From positions 1 through 64,000 of the forward strand of contig UQDV01000005.1 of the NCBI GenBank assembly GCA_900539945.1: a stretch of 64,000 nucleotides of DNA, in the 5' to 3' direction. Within the stretch, counting starts at the first letter, position 1. Every line of letters begins with the position of its first letter. Both the position numbers and the translations under genes were made by a program. Shown piece after piece: positions 26,331-35,407 of the stretch. Source of the stretch: an uncultured Faecalibacterium sp. (lineage in GTDB: Bacteria > Bacillota > Clostridia > Oscillospirales > Ruminococcaceae). The notes beneath the pieces were generated by a model that saw nothing but the letters and a program-made list of their open reading frames with translations, was not told the origin of the DNA and did not search any database.

Positions 26331-28550
26331 ATGAAGACGGCTATAGAGAAACCAGTGACGCCTGGCGGTGTCTTTGATCATCTGATGGTGCCCCAGGGGG
26401 ACGAGCCGGAATTTCACCCCTCCAAGGACCCAAAGACGATGACCGTGCAGGAGTCCTTAGAGGAGGTAGACAGATTTCTGTGCTGGAATAGGATGACCCC
26501 AGAGGAGAAGCGGGCGGAGCAGGAGGCACAGAGGGCGGCCAGCCACGCCACGGAGCAAGCCGCCGGGGATATCCCCTGTACTATGAGACCGGAGAGGGTG
26601 CCAGACACCCCACAGGACACGGTATGGGAGGACTTGACGGACGCTCCACAGGACGTTGTGCGAGCTGATGTGTTGGACACCTCAATGGGCGGTATGTTGG
26701 AGGCTGTGCCGAGCAACGGTGCACCAGAAAGAGCTGCAGACACGATGCCGGACGATGTCCCGGACGCCACAGAGGGAAATGTGCCAGGGAGGGAAGCAGA
26801 TACTGTGCCGGATGGCCCACCGGACGATCTCCCAGACACTGTAGAGGGGAACATGCCGGATGTGGTAGGAGCCTTGACAGCACAGGAAAAGGCGGGAAAT
26901 GAAACCGTACAGGGTGTGCCAGAGGTGGAGGTGGTGCCCCCGGAAGCAATTGTGCCATTAGGACAGACAGGAGAGGACGCCCCGGCGGCGGAGGAACGGT
27001 GGGCGTATGCCTCGGAGCTGATCGGTGATGCGTTCCAGCATTGGGGAAATGGAAGAGTCCTTCTGGATATGGGGACCGGACGGGGCAAGAGTGAATTCGT
27101 TATCCGGAAGATGGCTGGATGGGCGGTTGATCAATTTTTGGAGGGAAATTGTGACAACCGGATCCTTATGCTTTGCCCATTGACGCTTTTGCATGAAGAT
27201 CTGGAAAACCGACGCAGGGAAGAATACTTGACAGTGTTCGGCGATGCTTCGGAAGAAGGATGGGATCAATATAAAGATGTCTTAACCGTTATAACCTACC
27301 AGAAACTTGAGCAGCTCTGTAAAGGAGACGCATCCGATCATAGAAGCCTTCAGAAGCTATTGGACAGACATCGAATTATCATTGCGGATGAATGCCACTA
27401 CTGGTCCGAGTTCTCAGCCTTCAACATCAATACACACTATTCATTTGATGCCCTCCTACAGGCAGAGAAAGATCATACCGTGATTTATATGAGTGCGACC
27501 GGGCGGGACACTTGGAAACTTCTGGAAGAAAAAGGCGGTCCAACGCAGCCTGAACGGATCTATAGGCTGCCGCAGAACTATGAGTACGTCAAAGCCGCCT
27601 ATTTCTATGCCCGACACAATCTGGTGACAATTTTGAAACGCCTTCCGGTGGGTGAAAAAGCGATCGTGTTCGTGGAGCTTGGTGATGATCTGGCTGAAAT
27701 GGAAACAATATTTGGCGACACAGCCGCCTATTATTGTTCCCCTTTCAACGAAAGATATCGGAAAAAGTACAGCGATTTGTCGGTCTGCGTGAAGGATGGC
27801 CAGCAGCTAAAGGATATTCTGTTCACGACAAAGGCTATGGGTGTGGGAATCGGGTTGAAAGATCGGGGTGTGAAGCATATTTTTATCGACCAATGGAATC
27901 CTCTGGAAATAGCTCAGTCGCTCGGACGCAAGCGTTCCTTGGATGCAGATGACACCTGTACTGTTTATTTCAGGGATTATAGTCTTGACTGGTACTGGGG
28001 CACAAACAGTGGGCTGAAAAAGTTTCGGCGTATGCTGTTGAACAAGTATTTGCCAGCGCAGGCGTACATGGCGGGTGAAGAAGAATTTGATAAATACCTG
28101 CACAGTGACGCTCCGGAAGTGATTCAGAAGAGAATCGATAAGAGTAAAATTTTGGAACACAATGTAGTCAATGGATACCATATCAATCCGCTGGGGGTTC
28201 AACAGGTAGAACACGATATCGAAACGCTTGATGACATTATGAGCTCAACGAATTATCCTGAGTCATTTATGAAGTATGCGATGTTTAACCTACACCAACC
28301 CATCAAAGCGTATCGGTTCAAGGATTTGGAAGATTGGCTCTATGCACACCTCAATCAACCGATGGATCCAGAGGAAATGACAGAAAAAATTATGAGGTTT
28401 GGCTATATTGAAAGATATCAAGGGAGAGATCCGGGTCGGATGGGGTTGAACAGATTTCTTCCATGTTATGGTGTTAAGATTGTAAGTGATAGAGAGAATA
28501 AGAGAAATGAGAATCGTAATAAAACTTTCTGGACGTTGATGAAACAGTGA
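26331..28550 (+). CDS. SF2 helicase-like protein with long acidic repeat linker
   Basis: This is a 739-residue protein starting MKTAIEKPVTPGG at 26331 (TAGGAGGA upstream). Residues about 85-215 are a low-complexity Asp/Pro/Val/Glu-rich linker built from short degenerate repeats (DTMPDDVPDATEGN, DTVPDGPPDDLPDTVEGN). The helicase core follows: Walker A DMGTGRGKSEF (about 246-256), DECH box (about 352-355), SATG motif III, and a motif VI-like QSLGRKRSLD. It resembles plasmid/element replication or phage-type DNA helicases, but I cannot name a family. In this position it is most likely a replication or transfer helper of the element; a defence role is an alternative. Confidence 0.75.
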   Translation: MKTAIEKPVTPGGVFDHLMVPQGDEPEFHPSKDPKTMTVQESLEEVDRFLCWNRMTPEEKRAEQEAQRAASHATEQAAGDIPCTMRPERVPDTPQDTVWEDLTDAPQDVVRADVLDTSMGGMLEAVPSNGAPERAADTMPDDVPDATEGNVPGREADTVPDGPPDDLPDTVEGNMPDVVGALTAQEKAGNETVQGVPEVEVVPPEAIVPLGQTGEDAPAAEERWAYASELIGDAFQHWGNGRVLLDMGTGRGKSEFVIRKMAGWAVDQFLEGNCDNRILMLCPLTLLHEDLENRRREEYLTVFGDASEEGWDQYKDVLTVITYQKLEQLCKGDASDHRSLQKLLDRHRIIIADECHYWSEFSAFNINTHYSFDALLQAEKDHTVIYMSATGRDTWKLLEEKGGPTQPERIYRLPQNYEYVKAAYFYARHNLVTILKRLPVGEKAIVFVELGDDLAEMETIFGDTAAYYCSPFNERYRKKYSDLSVCVKDGQQLKDILFTTKAMGVGIGLKDRGVKHIFIDQWNPLEIAQSLGRKRSLDADDTCTVYFRDYSLDWYWGTNSGLKKFRRMLLNKYLPAQAYMAGEEEFDKYLHSDAPEVIQKRIDKSKILEHNVVNGYHINPLGVQQVEHDIETLDDIMSSTNYPESFMKYAMFNLHQPIKAYRFKDLEDWLYAHLNQPMDPEEMTEKIMRFGYIERYQGRDPGRMGLNRFLPCYGVKIVSDRENKRNENRNKTFWTLMKQ

Positions 28551-29363
28551 CTATAGTTGGTGGCGCAAAATTTGGTATAACGTATATATATAACTAGCAA
28601 AAAATGCGCCAAGCTGCCTTTTAGTCATATGTAAAGGAAGTCGCAATACACGACAACCCTGACCCTGTACCAAACAGTACATACCCAAAAGAGCCCTGCT
28701 AGAGTGTGACATTGGTGGTGCACTTATCTGCTTTTGATGCAGCTTTTCCCCTGGAAATTCCTACTGGGCAGAGGGCCTGGTCTGACGTTGGAATACACCT
28801 GGTCCTTCGCCTTACGATCGTGTGGAACGCCACTGCCGGCCTTCCTTGCTTTATGAAACAGGATCGCTGGGCTGCCATGAAACCTTGGGTCTGACAATAT
28901 GATAGCAGGAGGACAAGTCCAATTGTTGGGACTTATAAGATGACTTATGTGGAATCTTGTGGGGCTCTGGGACGGTGGCGTCTTGATTGCCTGTTTCCTT
29001 GCCCGATGGAATAGGGACCGCCTGTGATCGTTACCAAGCTCCCGGCGGAGGAGAGAGGGCAACAATTCCTATACGGGGTGGAGAAAGTTTTTTCCCCTCT
29101 ACGGACCCCGGGGGGTGGTTAAAAATCTGAAATAGGTGTCCAATACAGTAGGAAGGGAGAGTAGTAAAATCTCCCCAGCATAGGTCAAAAATAGACAGAT
29201 GTCCTTTACAGAGGAGAGGGTAGAACCAGAAAATTAAGGCGTAGAGCCGGCTTTTTTGCAGGTGGAAAGACGATATTGGAGAATCTTGGATACAATATGG
29301 AAAAAACCTGATTTTACGGACCCTTTTTTGGAGGCGTCTGAACCACAAACCTACCGCAAAATC
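28551..29363. other. Gene-free stretch between helicase and polysaccharide locus
   Basis: I find no convincing gene in these 813 bases; all frames are short and without ribosome sites. A 7-bp inverted repeat (TGGCGCA about 28570, TGCGCCA about 28607) lies just after the helicase gene and could be a terminator. The rest may be decayed coding DNA. Confidence 0.4.
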
Positions 29364-29392
29364 TTGTAACATAATGGGATTTATGGTAAAAT
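29364..29392 (+). promoter_or_regulatory. Likely promoter of the polysaccharide operon
   Basis: -35 TTGTAA (29364-29369), 17-bp spacer, -10 TAAAAT (29387-29392). It leaves an untranslated leader of about 430 nt before the first gene. Confidence 0.6.
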
Positions 29393-29677
29393 AGTGGTTG
29401 TGATGAGAAAAAGATCCAAGGAGTCATGGCATCTTTTCCCACGGGGATGAAAGGTGCCCCCGGAGTTGCGGCTGGGGATAACCCGACGGTCTCTGCGATT
29501 GTACATAACCAGCAAGAAACCGCCTGATTGAACGCGATGGTACAATAACTTCCTGATTTTGGCTCGGGAGGGCTGGCTTGCAGCCTGAGCAGCGCAAGAA
29601 AGTGCCCCACGGGACCTCTAATGACACAGGAAGATGAAACCTGCTAAAACAGCGTGGCCGCATTGCATTTGAAATGA

Positions 29678-29707
29678 CCCTGGACGAATCTGTCGCCCGG
29701 GGTTTTT
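29678..29707 (+). terminator. Terminator within the polysaccharide operon leader
   Basis: CCCTGGAC (29678-29685) pairs with GTC and CCGGGG (ending 29702), followed by TTTTT. It lies about 310 nt after the promoter and 118 nt before the first gene, the layout of an attenuated leader. Confidence 0.5.
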
Positions 29708-29825
29708 ATTTGCCTGGAAGTGGATAACGACGAAAATGTCGGGGCAAGCGGCTTCATGGTCCTCAAAATGGCTGTAAAAAGAGCCGGAAGCGTTGAATCG
29801 AGAACAAAGGAGTAGTTAGGGAATT

Positions 29826-31181
29826 ATGACAAAAATTCGGCACGATGTAATGTTGAGACTCGTAAAGGTATTGGATGTGGTGATGATCACACTTCCGTTT
29901 GCGGCTTGCTGGGTCTGGTACTATGCGGCAAAAACACCGCTGGATGGAACTTGGCAGGGCCATGCAGTTATTTTGGGCCTATATGCGGTGCTGTTTATTC
30001 TGCTGGGCAAGACCTATGATGCATTCTGGATGTCCATGCAGCGAGTTTCCGAGCTGATGTACGGTCAGGTCCTGGCGGCGATGGCGACGGACGGGATCTT
30101 TTACATTGTGATCTGCCTGATGGCCACGAAGCTGTGCAATCTTCTGCCGGGAATCGCTGCCATTGCAGGACAGTTTGTGATGGCTGGCATCTGGTCTGCG
30201 GTTGCACATCGCTGGTATTACAAAGCATTCCCTCCGCAGCCTACCACCGTGGTCTATGATGTGCGCCGTGGTATGGAAAAGCTGATCCAAGACTACGGTC
30301 TGGACAGCAAGTACGAGGTGAAAAAAGTTCTGAGCGTAGAGGAGTGCCTGGAAGATCTGAGTGTTTTGGATGGTATGAAGACCGTATTCCTCAGCGGCGT
30401 CCACAGCCATGAACGTAACATCATCCTGAAGTATTGTGTGATGAACGACATCAATACGTTCATCATTCCTCGTGTGGGCGATGTTCTGATGAGTGGTGCC
30501 TGGCCGATGCACATGCTTCACCTTCCGGTGCTGCGAGTCGGTCGATACATGGCAAAGCCGGAGTTCCTCTTTGTCAAGCGTGCAATGGACATTGTGCTGT
30601 CCCTGGTGGCCCTGATCATTCTTAGCCCGATTTTCCTGATCACGGCGATTGCGGTGAAGTCGGATGGCGGCCCTGCATTCTATAAGCAGGTGCGTCTGAC
30701 CAAGGATGGTAAGCCCTTCGAGATCCTGAAGTTCCGCTCCATGCGTGTGGATGCAGAAAAGGACGGTGTGGCTCGCCTTTCCACCGGTGACAAGGATGAC
30801 CGTATCACCAAGGTCGGTCATATCATCCGTGCCTGCCGCCTGGATGAGCTGCCCCAGCTGCTGAATATCCTCAAGGGTGACCTGTCCATCGTTGGTCCCC
30901 GCCCGGAGCGCCCGGAGATTGCCGCACAGTACTGTGAAGAAATGCCGGAGTTTGCGCTGCGTCTGCAGGCGAAGGCTGGCCTCACCGGTTATGCACAGGT
31001 GTACGGAAAATATAACACCACACCGTATGATAAGCTGCAAATGGATCTGATGTATATTGCCCACCCCAGCCTGGTCGAGGACCTGAAGATCATACTGGCT
31101 ACGGTGAAGATCCTGTTTATGCCAGAGTCCACAGAGGGTGTCAGCGAAGGGCAGACTACTGCCATGAGCGGCAAAAAATAA
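29826..31181 (+). CDS. Initiating polyprenyl-phosphate sugar-1-phosphate transferase
   Basis: This is a 451-residue WbaP/EpsE-type enzyme that puts the first sugar phosphate on undecaprenyl phosphate at the inner membrane. Four N-terminal membrane segments and a Rossmann-like middle are followed by the bacterial sugar transferase domain: KRAMDIVLSLVALI membrane hairpin, KSDGGPAFYKQVR, EILKFRSMRVDAE, RACRLDELPQLLNILKGDLS, VGPRPERPE. Codon use is host-like, unlike the AT-rich genes that follow. Its last codons (MPESTEGVSEGQTTAMSG) recur as a separate fragment at 33451-33519, showing that the SIR2-TPR pair was inserted here. Confidence 0.92.
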   Translation: MTKIRHDVMLRLVKVLDVVMITLPFAACWVWYYAAKTPLDGTWQGHAVILGLYAVLFILLGKTYDAFWMSMQRVSELMYGQVLAAMATDGIFYIVICLMATKLCNLLPGIAAIAGQFVMAGIWSAVAHRWYYKAFPPQPTTVVYDVRRGMEKLIQDYGLDSKYEVKKVLSVEECLEDLSVLDGMKTVFLSGVHSHERNIILKYCVMNDINTFIIPRVGDVLMSGAWPMHMLHLPVLRVGRYMAKPEFLFVKRAMDIVLSLVALIILSPIFLITAIAVKSDGGPAFYKQVRLTKDGKPFEILKFRSMRVDAEKDGVARLSTGDKDDRITKVGHIIRACRLDELPQLLNILKGDLSIVGPRPERPEIAAQYCEEMPEFALRLQAKAGLTGYAQVYGKYNTTPYDKLQMDLMYIAHPSLVEDLKIILATVKILFMPESTEGVSEGQTTAMSGKK

Positions 31182-31252
31182 TAAGCGGCTAGCTAAATTA
31201 AAAAGATTGATTAGAATGTTTGATGCGATTCGGATGGAAAGGACGATGAAAT

Positions 31253-32440
31253 GTGGATTTTTTAAGCTTTCTGAAAAGAATCGAGTCGGAACGAAAATAT
31301 GTGAATCAACGATTTTGTTTTGTGTTGGGTGCGGGTGCCTCATATAACTGCGGGATAGCGAAAGCCAGTGATTTGATTGATGAATGGTATGGTGAATTGC
31401 TTGAAGATTATTGTTCATCGGATCAGTGGAAGAAAATTTTGAGTAAAGGCAGAGACGAAGCCTTAAACGATACAATCAATGCTTTGAAAAATGACGAGGA
31501 ACTCCTCAGACAAATTTTTTCTCCTACTGTATGGGAAACAAATACAAAACTGACAGTTGCTGATTTGATACGAATTAAATTTATAGAAAATGAATCTGAA
31601 AAGTATTCAAGACTCTTTTCGGTGGTTTACCCTACTGTAAGAATGCGTCAAGCATGTATAGAGAAATTCATTCAAGCAGGAACTCCGGGAAAAGGACATG
31701 AATCGTTAAGCCAATTGCTATGTGAAACAAATAATAACATTGTTATTACAACTAATTTTGATCGCCTTGTTGAAACTGCTATTCAGACTAGCGGACACAG
31801 TAAAGACTTAATTGTTTTATCGAACTGTAATGATATGAGTTGTTCGGCATTTGATGAAAATAGTAATTGCTTGAATTCAATCTTCCAACAACGGCAGAAA
31901 AATGCACCTCTTGTAATCAAAGCGCATGGAGATGTGGATCGGATAGAACAAAAAAATACAATTGAAGAGCTTCGACGATTGCCAGATAGCTTTTACTTGA
32001 GGTTAAAGTCTATCTTTACTCTTTATAAGCCAATTTTTATTGGTTATTCTGGAAATGATAGCGGACTGGTGGATCTCCTTTTGCGATATGCGAAAGAACA
32101 ACGAATAAACCAGGATGAATATGGGTGCTATTGGTTAGTTTATGGGGACGATGTTTCTCATCCAGAAGATAAACTTCCAGAAAGGGTACGGACGTATTTA
32201 AGACAAGTAAATGGTCAATGTGTTACACACAAGGGATTTGAATCATCTATATGTGAGATAGTTGATGTGTTGCTACCGGAAACAGGAGGATCTGTGAATC
32301 CTTCCCAAAATATAAAAGAAATTCCGAAAGATGAGATAAGCATTACTGAACGAAACGAGAAAACCTATTTTCCACTTGAGGCTCCAAGTTTTCGCGATGA
32401 AATGATGTTGCGTAATGCATCTAGTCGCCGAGATACATGA
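31253..32440 (+). CDS. SIR2-domain protein, predicted NADase of a defence-like pair
   Basis: This is a 395-residue protein with an N-terminal SIR2 fold: GAGASYN (26-32), TTNFD (166-170), catalytic-type histidine in KAHGD (224-227), and FIGYSGND. The fold is of the SIR2_2 type found in NAD-depleting antiphage proteins rather than deacetylases; no zinc cysteines are seen. The C-terminal 80 residues are uncharacterised. GTG start at 31253 with AAGGA upstream. AT-rich (much lower GC than the preceding gene) and followed after 30 bp by a TPR-like gene, with which it probably forms a unit. Defence function is inferred from family behaviour. Confidence 0.8.
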   Translation: MDFLSFLKRIESERKYVNQRFCFVLGAGASYNCGIAKASDLIDEWYGELLEDYCSSDQWKKILSKGRDEALNDTINALKNDEELLRQIFSPTVWETNTKLTVADLIRIKFIENESEKYSRLFSVVYPTVRMRQACIEKFIQAGTPGKGHESLSQLLCETNNNIVITTNFDRLVETAIQTSGHSKDLIVLSNCNDMSCSAFDENSNCLNSIFQQRQKNAPLVIKAHGDVDRIEQKNTIEELRRLPDSFYLRLKSIFTLYKPIFIGYSGNDSGLVDLLLRYAKEQRINQDEYGCYWLVYGDDVSHPEDKLPERVRTYLRQVNGQCVTHKGFESSICEIVDVLLPETGGSVNPSQNIKEIPKDEISITERNEKTYFPLEAPSFRDEMMLRNASSRRDT

Positions 32441-32470
32441 GATCGCACGATTGACAAAGGAGGATATTTT

Positions 32471-33439
32471 ATGGAATCTGAGAGAGAACAAGTTGTCCAG
32501 CTCGACTTTGTTACGGTATCTTCTGCTGAAGATATGGCAAGAAAACAAGAAATGTTGTACGAGTTGGATGAAATAGATTCTATAAGTCTTTTGAGAAAAC
32601 TTACGGAAATTGGAGAAAATGCACTTTCTGCCAAAAAGCTGACTGGAGGAGTGGATGATTTCCATAATCTTGCGGTCACTTTTGCAAGAGTAGGCTTGCA
32701 TGATATGTGTTGTGACATCCTTGAAAGAGGACTTAAATTACATCCGACTGCAATTGACCTTCTTGCTGATTTTTTATCGTATGGTCTTGAATGTGGTCGA
32801 GAAGAGAGATGTGAATATTATTACAATTTGCTAGTTTCCTTACCAGATGCCAAAATGACCTGGCGTGGATATGATTTTGCAATTGATTATCTTATGGAAA
32901 AAATCAAGGATTCTCATGATGAATCTGAAGTGTCCGAGCTTGTTATTCAAATTGAAGAAAGGCTGAAAAAATATAAAGCGCATTTTCCGAACAGTGAAGA
33001 TCCCTATGTATCAGAATCGCAAGTTCTGTCTTTTCTTGGAAAAGAAAATGAGGCGATTGCAGTATTAAAAAGAGCAATGGATACTTTGGCAGCTCCCAAG
33101 TGCTACTTGCGATATGCAGATATCCTGGTTAAACAAGGAAAATATGAGGAAGTTGTTTCGGTGGCACAAAAAGCGGTAAGCGTGTCTGCTCAGGAACAGA
33201 TGAGCGTAAATATTCCGTATCTGTTTTATCTGTCGGGTATGGCGAAGGATGCTTTGATTCATGCTGAGGGCGACTATAAAAACCGGGAACGAGTCCTGGA
33301 TGCGTATTCTGATTACAAAGTTGCAGAGGAATTGTTCGATAGTACGCGGGCGGTATACATGAAAAATCTGAAAATGAGGGTCAGAATTCTGGAGCTGAAA
33401 TCTCATATTCCCTACAATGAAAATTGGAAAGCGGAATAA
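32471..33439 (+). CDS. TPR-like partner of the SIR2 protein
   Basis: This is a 322-residue cytoplasmic helical repeat protein. Several TPR-like units are visible, such as FHNLAVTFARVGLHDMCCDILERGLKLHP split over two helices, and YLRYADILVKQGKYEEVVSVAQKAV (each given only as position guide, about residues 66-95 and 215-240). It has a strong AAAGGAGG ribosome site. Such repeats bind proteins or peptides, so it may sense a trigger or restrain the SIR2 NADase. I do not recognise a named defence system with this two-gene composition. Confidence 0.65.
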   Translation: MESEREQVVQLDFVTVSSAEDMARKQEMLYELDEIDSISLLRKLTEIGENALSAKKLTGGVDDFHNLAVTFARVGLHDMCCDILERGLKLHPTAIDLLADFLSYGLECGREERCEYYYNLLVSLPDAKMTWRGYDFAIDYLMEKIKDSHDESEVSELVIQIEERLKKYKAHFPNSEDPYVSESQVLSFLGKENEAIAVLKRAMDTLAAPKCYLRYADILVKQGKYEEVVSVAQKAVSVSAQEQMSVNIPYLFYLSGMAKDALIHAEGDYKNRERVLDAYSDYKVAEELFDSTRAVYMKNLKMRVRILELKSHIPYNENWKAE

Positions 33440-33450
33440 TTTGAATTCGG

Positions 33451-33519
33451 TTTATGCCTGAAAGTACCGAGGGAATTTCTGAGGGCCAAACCACAGCTAT
33501 GAGTGGAGAAAAACACTAA
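33451..33519 (+). pseudogene. Fragment: 3' end of a sugar transferase gene
   Basis: TTTATGCCTGAAAGTACC... encodes FMPESTEGISEGQTTAMSG and a stop. This is almost the same as the end of the gene at 29826-31181 but different at third positions. It is the 3' scar of a homologous sugar transferase gene left when the SIR2-TPR segment replaced or split the original junction. Confidence 0.85.
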
Positions 33520-34198
33520 ATATCGATGGTTTTACATACTTTCAGCTGCTAAAAATTGGAAGAAATTCCAGAGTGGAGTCAGGCATAAATACACCTCTTA
33601 CGGTGGCGTGGTGCTAGAAAGCCGGTAAATTGACCTGTATAAAGTTAAAATACTGCTTCTAGTAGTGCAAAATGCAGAGAGCGTGAGCGTGAGAGAGGGC
33701 AAAACGAGATCAATTCGAGGCTTTTACGCCCCGAAAAAGCACTTTTATGGATGCGACCGTAGCTCGTGGGTTTATGCCAGATGGCACTGCGATGATATTA
33801 CCGACACTATGGTGACTTTCACACAGCGTTATCTGGGCTGAGCGATGATAACATCATTTGCGATTTCATCCCGGTCTTGGAGATAACAAGGCAGATGATG
33901 ATAAACACATGGTCGCAGAGATGCTCATTCGTGTGTGGGGGGGGTAATCTGGCATAAGCAGGAGAGCTACTGTAGCATGGATGAGTGGAATCTGGAATAA
34001 ACATATGAGCTACCGTAGCGTCAAAAATGGTGCAATTTAGAGCGTAGTGGAGACCCATTGTAGCGGTACAAGATAAGCGGCAGTGTGCCTCACATTGCTG
34101 AGGACGATTAGTAGAGCTTTATAAGGAATAAACGGCTCAGACTTTTGGAGAATGAGTCTGGGCTGTAATCTTTGATATGCGGAGAGGAAAAATACTTT
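33520..34198. other. Degenerate stretch before the glycosyltransferases
   Basis: No intact gene is visible. A short frame 33782-33841 ends in DTMVTFTQRYLG and stop, weakly like the end of a tyrosine recombinase. A CACCTCTTACGGTG hairpin at about 33592-33605 faintly resembles the loop region of the RNA-like elements at 48847 and 50846. Most of this looks like decayed mobile DNA. Confidence 0.35.
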
Positions 34199-35380
34199 AT
34201 GAAGATTGCTGTAGTATCGATTGGTAGTTTTGATACACAATACTCGGACTATCATATCATGCGGGATATTATACTTGGTCTTTTGGAACGAGGCCATGAG
34301 GTGAACCTGATCCAGAAGCAGTATTTGAATATACCTCAATATCCGCAGCAGTTTGATAAGTATTTTGGAAAACAGCTTCAAGTACATAATATCAAGTTTG
34401 AGAAAAAGGCAAAGGCGGACTTGAAGGCTCGCTATCTGGCGGATTTGTCTTATTACAGACAGGCTTGCAAATGGATGAAAGAGAATAAACCGGACAAGGT
34501 TTTCCTCCAGTCATGCAACACGGCATTCTTCACAGTGTTTTATGCGAAGCACATTTTGAAGTGCCCGCTACTTTACAATGAACAGGATATCTTCCCGGAA
34601 AATGCCTACTTTGCTGGAATTCTTTCAGAAAGCAGCATGGTTTATAAGGTGGCTCATGCACTGCAAAAATATGCTTACAAAAATGCAACAGCGCTTAGTA
34701 CGATTTCCGACGATATGAAGTCTACTATCGTTACTCGGTATGGCATTTCGGAGGATAAGGTGCAGGTGATTTACAACTGGGGGCATGAGGAATTGAAAGC
34801 CCACAGTGAGCAGGATAATGTGTTCTTAAAAAAATATCCGAAGAAGCCCGGGGAGTTCCGTGTGGTGTATGCGGGTAATCTGGGCAAGATGCAAAATGTG
34901 GAGCTTATTTTGGAAACCGCAGCTTTGATGAAAGATGATGCGGATATCAGCTTTTATATCGTTGGTGGCGGTGTAAACGAGGTACAGCTTAAGACATTTG
35001 CAAAAGAAAGGGACTTGAACAATGTGATATTCGTGGGGATGCAACCGCCTGAAGAAGTGGCAGATCTCTATGCTGCGGCTGATGTCAATGTGATACCTCT
35101 TCAAAAAGGGCTCATCTATGCAGCACTTCCGAGTAAAACGGCTGACTGTCTGATTGCTGGGAAACCAATTATTACCTGCGTGGATGAAGACTCTGAATTT
35201 GCAAAATTAGTGGAGACAGTGGGATTTCATAATGCGAAGCCTGAACATCCTGAAGACCTTGTTCGGTTGATAAAATGCCAAAGGGATGGTGATTTTAATC
35301 ATCCTGCGGACACTACGGCCTGGGAGCAAATTTTCTCCAAAAGTATAAATGTATTACGGCATTGCAGCAGTATTGAATAA
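34199..35380 (+). CDS. Glycosyltransferase family 4
   Basis: This is a 393-residue GT-B glycosyltransferase for repeat-unit assembly at the inner face of the membrane. Start MKIAVVSIGSFDTQYSDYH at 34199. The C-terminal nucleotide-sugar domain shows VVYAGNLGKMQNVE, YIVGGG and PLQKGLIYAALPSKTADCLIAGKP, the donor-binding region of WcaI/WbuB-like enzymes. AT-rich, as are all genes from here to 44781. The donor sugar is not predictable. Confidence 0.88.
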   Translation: MKIAVVSIGSFDTQYSDYHIMRDIILGLLERGHEVNLIQKQYLNIPQYPQQFDKYFGKQLQVHNIKFEKKAKADLKARYLADLSYYRQACKWMKENKPDKVFLQSCNTAFFTVFYAKHILKCPLLYNEQDIFPENAYFAGILSESSMVYKVAHALQKYAYKNATALSTISDDMKSTIVTRYGISEDKVQVIYNWGHEELKAHSEQDNVFLKKYPKKPGEFRVVYAGNLGKMQNVELILETAALMKDDADISFYIVGGGVNEVQLKTFAKERDLNNVIFVGMQPPEEVADLYAAADVNVIPLQKGLIYAALPSKTADCLIAGKPIITCVDEDSEFAKLVETVGFHNAKPEHPEDLVRLIKCQRDGDFNHPADTTAWEQIFSKSINVLRHCSSIE

Positions 35381-35407
35381 ATATATGAAGAAATTGGAGT
35401 AAATAAG

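Noticed and set aside
28706..29610. Several frames of 60-110 codons between the helicase and the polysaccharide operon
   Set aside because: No ribosome sites, Ser/Pro/Arg-rich chance-like translations, and promoter and leader features lie in the same region.
31253..32440. SIR2 protein as a CobB-type deacetylase
   Set aside because: The zinc-binding cysteines of deacylases are missing, unlike the true sirtuin at 63592; the motif pattern fits SIR2_2 NADase-like proteins.
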